Source: Deltaproteobacteria bacterium
GTDB taxonomy: Bacteria; Desulfobacterota; Desulfobulbia; Desulfobulbales; Desulfocapsaceae
Length of the DNA: 64,000 nt
Assembly: GCA_026388715.1 (NCBI GenBank)
Contig: JAPLJF010000035.1
Location: forward strand, 124,001-188,000
Direction of reading: 5' to 3'
Shown here: positions 57,232 to 64,000 of the stretch, one piece after another
Layout: each line of letters starts with the position of its first letter
Numbering within the stretch: position 1 is the stretch's first letter
Notes under the pieces: model-generated
What the model was told of the DNA's origin: nothing
What the model saw: only the letters and a program-made list of their open reading frames with translations
Database searches by the model: none
Position numbers and translations under genes: made by a program

Positions 57232-57867
57232 ATGACAACTACCGGAAAAATGGTAAAAAAAGAGACCATGCTGATAGCCATCGTCATCAGCTTACTGCTG
57301 GGATTTCTGACCGGAATCATTTTTACTACTTACAAGCTCAGCCCATCAAAAACTACCGCCAGCCAGCCTGATCATGACCATGAACAACAAGGCGTCACCA
57401 TGAATAATGAACAAAGCAAGAATATTGCGGCACTCGAGGCAGAGGTGGAAAAGAATCATGCCAATGGTGAGGCATGGAATAAGCTGGGCAATCTTTACTA
57501 CGACACCAATCAGTTTAAAAAAGCCATTGCTGCCTACACCCACACGCTTGACCTTGTCCCCGCAAATGCCGACATCCTCACCGACCTTGGCGTCATGTAC
57601 CGGCTCGACAAGCAACCCGAAAAGGCCATAGAGTCCTTTGATAAAGCCATCCAGACCAACCCCCGGCACGAACCCGCACGTCTGAATAAGGGAGTCGTTC
57701 TGCTCTATGATCTGGGCCGGATTCCCGACGCCCTGCAGACCTGGCAGGAACTGCTGGGCGTCAATCCCAATGCGATGACCGCCAACGGCCAGTCGGTACG
57801 TGATCTGGTGGCGGAAGTGACAAAAGAGGTTGAAAAATCAGGAAAACAGGAACCCAAGACCAAATAA
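57232..57867 (+). CDS. Membrane-anchored TPR protein
   Basis: About 211 residues. One N-terminal membrane helix (MLIAIVISLLLGFLTGIIFT) is followed by a short linker and three TPR units: GEAWNKLGNLYYDTNQFKKA, NADILTDLGVMYRLDKQPEK and HEPARLNKGVVLLYDLGRIP. It should face the periplasm and serve as a protein-binding scaffold. The start at 57232 is preceded by GGAGGACGACC, which fixes it; the upstream frame from 57145 is not used. It sits 23 bases before the serine acetyltransferase gene, so co-transcription is likely though no functional link is known. Confidence 0.85.
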   Translation: MTTTGKMVKKETMLIAIVISLLLGFLTGIIFTTYKLSPSKTTASQPDHDHEQQGVTMNNEQSKNIAALEAEVEKNHANGEAWNKLGNLYYDTNQFKKAIAAYTHTLDLVPANADILTDLGVMYRLDKQPEKAIESFDKAIQTNPRHEPARLNKGVVLLYDLGRIPDALQTWQELLGVNPNAMTANGQSVRDLVAEVTKEVEKSGKQEPKTK

Positions 57868-57890
57868 GCCACGATTTACAGTGATCGCCC

Positions 57891-58898
57891 ATGTCAATCC
57901 CCAAAGACAAACAGAGCGCCATCCCCACCTGTGATTCCTGCGACCAGGATCATGGCGGCAACATCTGTCTGCATAACCAGATCCCGGCGGTGGTCAAACA
58001 ACTTGTCGCCCTGTGGCAAACAAAAACAGGCCAGAGCGGCAACTGTTTTGACCACATCGGCCCGGTGCCCATCCCCTCACACCAGGCCATCATCGACATC
58101 ATCTATCAGGCAAGACAACTCCTCTTTCCAGGATACTTTACCCAGACCAAACTGCACGCCTCCAATCTGGAATATTACATCGGCCAGGAGGCCACCGAGC
58201 TCTACGAACGACTGACCGAGCAGATCACCATGGCCATCCGTCATGACTGCCGTCGGACCAATCTCGCCTGCACCAACTGCGAGGAACGCGGCCACCTTCT
58301 GGCCCTGAGCTTCATCAAGACCCTGCCGCAGATCACCGAGACCCTGGCCGCCGACATCCGGGAAACACTTGCCGGTGATCCGGCCACCAACAGTGCCGAT
58401 GAGGTGATCTTCAGTTATCCCGGCCTGCTGGCCACCTCCATCTTCCGCATGGCCCACGAGCTGTTTCTGCTGAAGGTGCCGATCATCCCACGGATCATGA
58501 CCGAGCACGCCCACAGCCTGACCGGAATTGACATCCATCCCGGCGCCACCATCGGTCCCGGCCTCTTTATCGATCACGGCACCGGCGTGGTGATCGGCGA
58601 GACCACGATCATCGGTGCTGATGTCCGGCTGTACCAAGGAGTCACCCTGGGGGCCCTGTCCCTGCCCAGAGATGCCGGGGTCAGAATGCAGCAGGTGAAG
58701 AGGCACCCCACCATTGAGGATGAGGTCATCATTTATGCCAACGCCATTATCCTGGGCGGGGAAACGGTGATCGGCAGGCGGTCGATCATCGGCGGCAACA
58801 TCTGGCTCACCGAAAGTGTGCCGCCGGACACCCGGGTGATGCTCAAGCGGCCGGAACTGATTTTTTCGGGGAAAAAAGAGAAAACAGGCAGAAAATAA
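57891..58898 (+). CDS. cysE: Serine O-acetyltransferase
   Basis: 335 residues. Acetylates serine for cysteine synthesis. A long N-terminal helical region (about 1-205, including a Cys-rich segment [17 protein letters not shown] and CTNCEE not seen in short CysE forms) precedes the left-handed beta-helix catalytic domain: [40 protein letters not shown] and [18 protein letters not shown]. Catalytic His residues of the HPGA/DHGTG segments are present. This long form matches the EpsC-type enzymes of several anaerobes. cysK follows 11 bases later. Confidence 0.93.
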   Translation: MSIPKDKQSAIPTCDSCDQDHGGNICLHNQIPAVVKQLVALWQTKTGQSGNCFDHIGPVPIPSHQAIIDIIYQARQLLFPGYFTQTKLHASNLEYYIGQEATELYERLTEQITMAIRHDCRRTNLACTNCEERGHLLALSFIKTLPQITETLAADIRETLAGDPATNSADEVIFSYPGLLATSIFRMAHELFLLKVPIIPRIMTEHAHSLTGIDIHPGATIGPGLFIDHGTGVVIGETTIIGADVRLYQGVTLGALSLPRDAGVRMQQVKRHPTIEDEVIIYANAIILGGETVIGRRSIIGGNIWLTESVPPDTRVMLKRPELIFSGKKEKTGRK

Positions 58899-58909
58899 AG
58901 GAATATTTC

Positions 58910-59833
58910 ATGACCAGCATGCCGCTCACCGCCACCATCGGCAACACCCCCCTGCTCACCCTGACCCGCATCAGCAAGGGATGCCGGGCCACCATCCTGG
59001 CCAAACAGGAATCGAGAAACCCCATGGGCAGCGTCAAGGACCGCATCGCCCTCGCCATGATCGAGGCCGGAATCCGCGACGGACAGATCAAGGCCGATAC
59101 CACCATTATCGAGCCCACCAGCGGCAATACCGGATTAGGATTGGCCTTTATCTGTGCAGCCAGGGGACTGCGCCTGATCCTGACCATGCCCGAGAGCATG
59201 TCCATGGAACGACGGATCCTGCTCAAACACCTGGGGGCCGAACTCGTTCTTACCCCGGCGGCAACAGGAATGAGCGGTGCCATTGCCACGGCCAGAGAAC
59301 TGGCCCAAGCGGACAAAAACTCCTTCATGCCCAATCAGTTTACCAATCCGGCCAATCCAGCCATCCACCGGGCGACAACAGCAGAAGAGATCTGGACGGC
59401 CAGCGAGGGCAAGATCGATATCTTTGTGGCAGGAGTAGGCACCGGCGGCACGATTACCGGCGTGGGCGAGGTGTTAAAGAGCAGAAATCCACAGATTAAG
59501 ATCGTGGCCGTGGAACCGGCGGACTCACCGGTGCTCTCAGGAGGGGCGGCAGGTCCTCACAAGATCCAGGGGATCGGCGCCGGTTTTGTCCCCGAGATCC
59601 TCAACACCGCCATCCTCGATGCCATCATCACCGTCTCCAATCAGAACGCAATGGAGACGGCCAGACGCCTGGCCGTCGAAGAAGGCATCCTCTGCGGCAT
59701 CTCGTCCGGGGCCGCCGTCTGGGCCGCCCTGCACCTGGGGGCCAAAGATGAAAACAAAGGCAAGACCATTGTCACCATCCTCCCCGACACCGGAGAGCGC
59801 TACCTGAGCACCGAACTCATGACCAAGCCATAA
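58910..59833 (+). CDS. cysK: Cysteine synthase A (O-acetylserine sulfhydrylase)
   Basis: 307 residues. Forms cysteine from O-acetylserine and sulfide with pyridoxal phosphate. The cofactor Lys is in [47 protein letters not shown] and [14 protein letters not shown] are the family motifs. It begins 11 bases after the serine acetyltransferase gene, giving a complete two-step cysteine pathway in one operon; the two enzymes usually form a complex, and the acetyltransferase C terminus here lacks an obvious terminal Ile. Confidence 0.96.
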   Translation: MTSMPLTATIGNTPLLTLTRISKGCRATILAKQESRNPMGSVKDRIALAMIEAGIRDGQIKADTTIIEPTSGNTGLGLAFICAARGLRLILTMPESMSMERRILLKHLGAELVLTPAATGMSGAIATARELAQADKNSFMPNQFTNPANPAIHRATTAEEIWTASEGKIDIFVAGVGTGGTITGVGEVLKSRNPQIKIVAVEPADSPVLSGGAAGPHKIQGIGAGFVPEILNTAILDAIITVSNQNAMETARRLAVEEGILCGISSGAAVWAALHLGAKDENKGKTIVTILPDTGERYLSTELMTKP

Positions 59834-59905
59834 AAAGAGTGTGAGGCAAGTAAATATTGGAGAGAGTCTTTCAACGGCCAGCGTCTGAATTTACTGGATG
59901 AAACG

Positions 59906-60994
59906 CTACAACGCTGCAGGATTTTTGCACCATTCGAGTATCTTGCAGAAGGGAACAATCCGGACATCGGGCTTGGTGAGAGCGTAGTTTATAAATTCTT
60001 CAATCACCTCTCTCATCTCCTGTGATGATATATTGGGCGGGCTGATGTCTACGCCCATTGCTTTTGCCGTATAAAACGTAGTATGCGCCCCAAATAACAT
60101 CGGCGCCCTATTTCCTTTGAGTCTCTGGTCTAATGTATATTTCAGCGTACATAAATACTCTGTCTTCGTCAGGCCAAGGCCACCCTCAGAATAGCCCGCA
60201 ACCAAATTCCAGTCCAGTCCTGTAATTTTTCCTGTTTTATCGTCAAAATCGGGAACTTTTTTCTTAATTTGTGCGCGTAATTCAGGAGGCACTATAACCG
60301 CATAAGCCGGCATTTCCCAAAGTCCGGGGTGTCCTTTTATCGTTTTGTCATCCGGGCTCCCCCTGTCCAATCTATACGGCCAGGTAAAATTTGTTCCCTC
60401 TGCTTGCTCATCAAAACCGCTCTCAACAGAACAATCATACGAAAACCCTAATTTTTCCAACACATTAAACATTGAGTCATTATATAAAAGGAAAGGAGCC
60501 CTGAAACCTGCAATTTTGTCTGATGGAATATTGAGCGCTGCCAATTCCTTCCTGCAGTCAGCTATTTCTGATTTCCACACCTTTTGTTGAGTAGAAGCAG
60601 AGGTGGTATGCGTTTCGGTGTGGTTTCCGATTTCATGACCATCGTTGTATGCATCCACATAGGTGTTGGCCAACTCTGTCCCCGGGATTACTTTCTCGAC
60701 GTTATTCGTGTTGTTAAAAAATGATACCCGCACTGGTGTCCCGTCAAATGTTCGGGGATTATGCCTACCTGCAGGATTTTCTCTCTTTTTCAGATAATTG
60801 AGGATCCAGACCATCCCGTCAGCGTAATAATTATCATCAAATCCGATGCTGACAAATTGCGGCGTTTGCTCTGGGACCAGATTTCTAGGGATTTTTGGGG
60901 ATGCTGATACCTCGCCGAGCGCCTGAGAAGAACCACTGAATACTATCAAGAAAAATAAAACGATGTGCAGCATGTCCAGAAGTGCGGCTTTCAT
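59906..60994 (-). CDS. Exported polysaccharide deacetylase-like protein
   Basis: About 362 residues. Signal peptide ALLDMLHIVLFFLIVFSGSS. NodB-type motifs are SIGFDDNYYADG (metal Asp pair) and GHEIGNHTETHT with the His-x3-His set; later KIAGFRAPFLLYNDSMF. The predicted reaction is removal of an N- or O-acetyl group from a cell-envelope glycan. The ATG at 60994 shares a base with the stop of the VanZ-like gene (TAATG), so the two are translationally coupled. The open frame upstream of that ATG belongs to the VanZ gene in another frame. Confidence 0.85.
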   Translation of the reverse strand: MKAALLDMLHIVLFFLIVFSGSSQALGEVSASPKIPRNLVPEQTPQFVSIGFDDNYYADGMVWILNYLKKRENPAGRHNPRTFDGTPVRVSFFNNTNNVEKVIPGTELANTYVDAYNDGHEIGNHTETHTTSASTQQKVWKSEIADCRKELAALNIPSDKIAGFRAPFLLYNDSMFNVLEKLGFSYDCSVESGFDEQAEGTNFTWPYRLDRGSPDDKTIKGHPGLWEMPAYAVIVPPELRAQIKKKVPDFDDKTGKITGLDWNLVAGYSEGGLGLTKTEYLCTLKYTLDQRLKGNRAPMLFGAHTTFYTAKAMGVDISPPNISSQEMREVIEEFINYALTKPDVRIVPFCKILEWCKNPAAL

Positions 60995-61545
60995 TATGAT
61001 TTTCGCCAACGCCTCAAAAGCCAGAGTGTGAGAATTGCCGCCGCGCCACCACAAGTATCTATAAAAATATCCGAGATCAGCGGCGTTCTATCCGGGACAA
61101 AAGATTGATGGAATTCGTCAAGCGCCGCAGAGAGAAAAACAATTAATATTGCCAGTCCCGCTTCGTTCCATTTCCACGAGCTTTGAACGCTCTGCCGGGG
61201 TTGTGCCTCTGCCGGTTGGCGCCGGGTATTGCCAAGAGCACGCCAGAGAAGCAGGGCAAGCACGGCATATTCGCTCAGATGTCCGCATTTGCGAAAGACG
61301 TAATGAATTGCATCGATCCGGGTTCGCACCAGATGGGGAAAGAGCCAGTGGAGTATCGGCTCAAGCAGGTGCGACGTGTGTTTATAAGAACTCGAATCGG
61401 ATGAGGCCAAGAAGATCAACGCCATCCACAACAGGACCGGAAGCCAATATTTAACAAATACTTTGGAATTGCACACGCGGGAATCGATGGATGAGAATAA
61501 CAGGAAATGAGTTTTGAAAATTGGCCCCCAAATTGGCCTTCCCAA
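60994..61545 (-). CDS. VanZ-family membrane protein
   Basis: Up to 183 residues. VanZ-like pattern: YWLPVLLWMALIFLASSDSS, RKCGHLSEYAVLALLLWRAL, SAALDEFHQSFVPDRTPLIS and DIFIDTCGGAAAILTLWLLR, with the conserved His, Glu and Asp residues. Four membrane helices. VanZ homologues are linked to glycopeptide tolerance in some hosts, but most have no known role. The frame begins with a TTG at 61545; a GTG near 61476 may be the real start. Coupled to the deacetylase. Confidence 0.82.
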   Translation of the reverse strand: MGRPIWGPIFKTHFLLFSSIDSRVCNSKVFVKYWLPVLLWMALIFLASSDSSSYKHTSHLLEPILHWLFPHLVRTRIDAIHYVFRKCGHLSEYAVLALLLWRALGNTRRQPAEAQPRQSVQSSWKWNEAGLAILIVFLSAALDEFHQSFVPDRTPLISDIFIDTCGGAAAILTLWLLRRWRKS

Positions 61546-61659
61546 TATTGAGCGACTCTAACCAGAGTTTATCTATACCTGGCTCATGCCAACGCATCAA
61601 CATTTTTCCCCAAAAATGCTGGAACGGTCGACAGGAGATATCTTGACTACTGTAAATCA

Positions 61660-63105
61660 GAGATACAGTAGACTTCTGAGTTGTTCCGTCAATAATTTAA
61701 ACAAATCCCAACAAAGGAGAATTTGTTCTCTTTAATGTTTGTATGTATTTAATCTCATCATAGGGTGTCCTGTTCTTCCAACAGCAGTACATGATTCTGA
61801 TCCACTTAAAAGCAAGAGCTCGAATGGCTGTATGATGGGATTTGCCTCGTTTTCTTAGCATTTCATAATATGCTTGAGCCCATATTGATGACCTGCGTGA
61901 GGAATTTGCAAACTCATGAAAAGTTTGTAGTAAAAATTTCGGACATGCAAGGCGGCGTATGACCGTTTTTGATTGACCGCTTGCCTTTGTCACAGGCGCT
62001 ATGCCTGAATATTGTTGCATGCTGTCTGCGGAATCATAGCGTTTACGATCAGTACCCCAAGCACAAAGGAGACGCGGACCCAAAGCCTCGCCTGAGCCAG
62101 GGAAAGTGTCAAAGATACTTTTATCTTCATGGTTGTTATAGAGTTCCCTGAGCGCCATATCAAATTCATCAATTGCACTATTAAGCTCACTAAGCTGACC
62201 AATGAGCATCTTTACAATAATGAGACAACTCTTTATAACAGCTTGATCAGAGGTAAGTGGTATTGTTGAACGAATAAGTTCCTGACGTTCCTTGATTCGC
62301 GTTGCTGACCGCGAATTATGTGCAGAGTAAAAAAGTTGAATTGTTTTATTTTCTGCTCGTTGCACATCACTTAGTTGTGGCCATTTACTGAGAAAATCCA
62401 AGGCCATTGTTTTATAAAGTGTTCACCCAGCAAGCTTTATAGCCTGTGGGAAATACATCTTAAGGGTGGAACGGAGTCGATTCGTTAGCCTTGTTCGCTC
62501 ACCCACTACTTGACGACGTCCCTGGGCAAGAAAAGATATTGTCCGGGTTTATTCGTCATCAGGTTCCCAAGGACGTAATCTTTCATAATGAACAGCCACA
62601 AGTTCTCTCAGGTAATCGGCATCAGATGGATCTCCCTTTGCACCACTACCCGTAAACGCCTCGCGAAAACGAGCAAGATTTTTAGGGTTCACAGGAAAGA
62701 GGGTTAAAAAATCATACCCAAGCAGGTGAAAGATCAGCGCGCCCCTTGATTGTTCTCAAGGCACAGGGCAATTTGTCCATCAGGAAACTGTTGGCGCAAG
62801 GAAAGCAGCCATTCATTTAACGCTTCAGGGGTATGGGTTATTACTTGATGAACCAGCTTGCCTCCATCACCAGAAGAGATGCTTACATTATGTTTTTTAT
62901 CAGCCCAGTCAACCCCAACAAATGCTGCGAAATGAAGTGCTTTGTTCTTCATAGTAGCCACCAAATGAGATATTTTGATTACAGGTTTCAAGAAACGCAT
63001 CGCTGGTTTATCGAGGTCCTTATAGCAAGATCAATTTACATGATCGGCTTCTGAGTATTCGTTTAAACCAGCTACTCTCACCCGCCCGAAAGTCTACTGT
63101 AAAAC
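61660..63105 (-). mobile_element. Degenerate IS110-family element, IS1111-like
   Basis: A 12-bp perfect inverted repeat, TACAGTAGACTT (61664-61675) and AAGTCTACTGTA (63090-63101), encloses the transposase remnant. Subterminal short inverted repeats of this kind mark the IS1111 group. The span of about 1.45 kb fits a full element. Exact ends are not fixed. Confidence 0.72.
61697..63000 (-). pseudogene. IS110-family transposase, inactivated
   Basis: The N-terminal DEDD-type catalytic segment is at 63000-62740 (AAFVGVDWADKKHNVSI, ALCLENNQG) and the C-terminal Transposase_20-type part at 62407-61697 (FPGSGEALGPRLLCAWGTDR, ...YSGIAPVTKASGQSKTVIRR). Between them the frame is lost by a duplicated CG at about 62735, giving ENNQGAR then stop; the continuing frame reads LIFHLLGYDFLTLFPVNPKN and GSGAKGDPSDADYLRELVAV. 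Two more nonsense codons follow: TAA in WEPDDE*TRTISF and TGA in IKLAG*TLYKTMALDF. The rest is still recognisable, so decay is moderate. It cannot make an active enzyme. Confidence 0.9.
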
Positions 63106-63164
63106 GTTCAACGTTTAGTAAGCTCTAAAGTGGACCCCTGAGTCAAGACAAAAATCCACTGAGT

Positions 63165-64000
63165 TTAAGCTGTACATTCGACTTCAATCGCAGCTGGACG
63201 GCGCTGCCCCGGTTTAGCCATTGCTATTACTTCTGATTTCGACTCTGCAGTTGAGGGAACCCCTGTGGAGCATAGCGGAACAGGGGTTCCCTCAACTGCA
63301 CGTGGGTACTTATCCACGATCATCGCACCGCCACCCATCCCGGTTCGATACACGACATCGGGCGTCTTTTACCCCAACGACTGATGCGGTCGCTCACCGT
63401 TATAGAAAGTGAAGTACTCGGTCAGTCCAGCCATCAATTCACCCATCGAGGCATAGCCCTTCAGATACACGTCCTCATGTTTAACATTACGCCAGAGCCG
63501 CTCGACGAAAATGTTGTCGAATGCTCGTCCCCGTCCATCCATGCTGATAGCAATACCTTCCCGTTTCAGCACGCCGGTGAAGACAACGCTTGTGAACTGT
63601 GAACCTTGATCGCTGTTGAAAATTTCCGGCTTGCCGTGCCTGCGCAAGGCTTCCTCCAGGCAATCGACACAGAACGCTACTTCCATGCTGTTGCTGATCC
63701 GACAGCTGAGTACTCGGCGCGAATACCAGTCAATAATCGCCACCAGATAGGCAAAGGTGATATCCGTGCTCCAGACCTGGTCCGGTCTGACCACGAAAAC
63801 ACCGCGCAATAGATCAGGATAAATCTTGTGATCAGGGTGTGCACGGCTGGTGTTGGGGCCTGGCGCCATGCCAGCCAACCCCATTTTCCGCATCAAACCT
63901 TGTACTCGTTTGCGATTAACGGTGTGGCCTGCAATCTTGAGAAAGACCACCATTTTGCGGCTGCCATAGAAAGGGTGCCGCGTGTATTCTCTGTCAATCA
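63165..64000 (-). pseudogene. IS3-family OrfB transposase, nonsense-mutated and open at the window edge
   Basis: rve/DDE integrase. The frame is open to the right edge (IDREYTRHPFYGSRK precedes the first ATG). DDE residues are in WSTDITF, FNSDQGSQFTS and DNIFVERLWRNVKHEDVYL. Between TDITF and AYLVAIIDWY about eight residues that IS3 members usually have are missing in frame. At 63369-63371 the codon expected to be Tyr is TAA: the frame then continues in phase as KTPDVVYRTGMGGGAMIVDK and on to ECTA with a proper stop at 63165, matching the normal C-terminal tail. So the gene is truncated by a premature stop. A perfect 20-bp palindrome lies in the tail. Confidence 0.87.
63246..63300. repeat. 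Perfect 20-bp inverted repeat in the transposase tail
   Basis: TGCAGTTGAGGGAACCCCTG (63246-63265) and its exact reverse complement (63281-63300) flank a 15-base loop. It falls within the read-through coding tail of the IS3 transposase. Confidence 0.85.

Larger units (their letters stand above)
63131..64000 (-). mobile_element. IS3-family element, right part (continues beyond window)
   Basis: Contains the 3' part of an IS3-type orfB and ends near 63131, where TGGACCCCTGAGTCAAGACA resembles an IS3-family terminus. orfA and the other end lie outside the window. Confidence 0.65.

Noticed and set aside
1-64000. CRISPR arrays or rRNA genes
   Set aside because: I saw no regularly spaced direct repeats and no conserved rRNA segments anywhere in the window.

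Overview
The window reads as a chromosomal segment of a Gram-negative, anaerobic Desulfobacterota-type bacterium, most likely of the Desulfobulbales; this placement is an inference from gene content and not from a phylogenetic marker. Pointers are a haem b synthase of the AhbD type, indolepyruvate:ferredoxin oxidoreductase with a phenylacetate-CoA ligase, a Tll0287-like c-haem sensor, a DUF3373 outer-membrane protein, a dihaem cytochrome c, a small SAP-like cysteine protein and an EptA-like lipid A enzyme. Most of the window is ordinary core genome with a mobile, decaying right edge.

Layout. 1-5.3 kb: trmFO (cut by the window edge), a membrane c-haem sensor, a DUF3373 porin-like protein and a dihaem cytochrome c. 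5.4-13.6 kb: a minus-strand series of a Twinkle/T7-gp4-like toprim-helicase, a large HEAT-cNMP-PilZ protein, maf, fabL and a DUF362 protein. 13.6-18.5 kb: a plus-strand signalling set of a membrane histidine kinase, a receiver-PATAN-roadblock protein and a second roadblock-like protein. 18.6-25.3 kb: a B12-binding radical SAM protein, an M1 peptidase-ChaN-PDZ fusion that is frameshifted, a SAP-like small protein, a YkgJ-type cysteine cluster protein and an SH3 protein. 25.4-38.5 kb: folP/ftsH, carA/carB, a cyclophilin-FKBP fusion, trpS, grpE/dnaK. 38.8-41.7 kb: ahbD, hemE and an HD hydrolase. 41.8-45.5 kb: iorA-iorB-paaK, with paaK disrupted. 45.7-54.0 kb: an FG-GAP protein, then rnc-dgkA-eptA-like-radical SAM-ABC-F reading leftwards. 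54.06-59.8 kb: tRNA-Cys, glgP, a TPR protein, serine acetyltransferase and cysK. 59.9-64 kb: a polysaccharide deacetylase coupled to a VanZ protein, then a dead IS110/IS1111-type element and a nonsense-mutated IS3-type transposase that runs off the edge.

The strongest unexplained signal is a set of dispersed intergenic structured repeats. Family A (three copies, about 1.34, 34.4 and 45.5 kb) is a double hairpin whose outer stem bases are conserved while the inner stem bases change in a compensatory way. Family B (7.35 and 18.56 kb) is a short palindrome. Family C (17.65 and 28.24 kb, with a fragment near 13.6 kb) carries a conserved CGTTACGACGG box and a GAGCGACCGGC stem. All three share a related GGAGCCGTTACGAA-like box, so they may be parts of one modular family that I cannot assign to any known element.

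Several genes are broken by single-base indels or nonsense codons (M1-ChaN, paaK, both transposases). The transposase changes look like real decay. The frameshifts in the two metabolic genes could be either decay or sequencing error.
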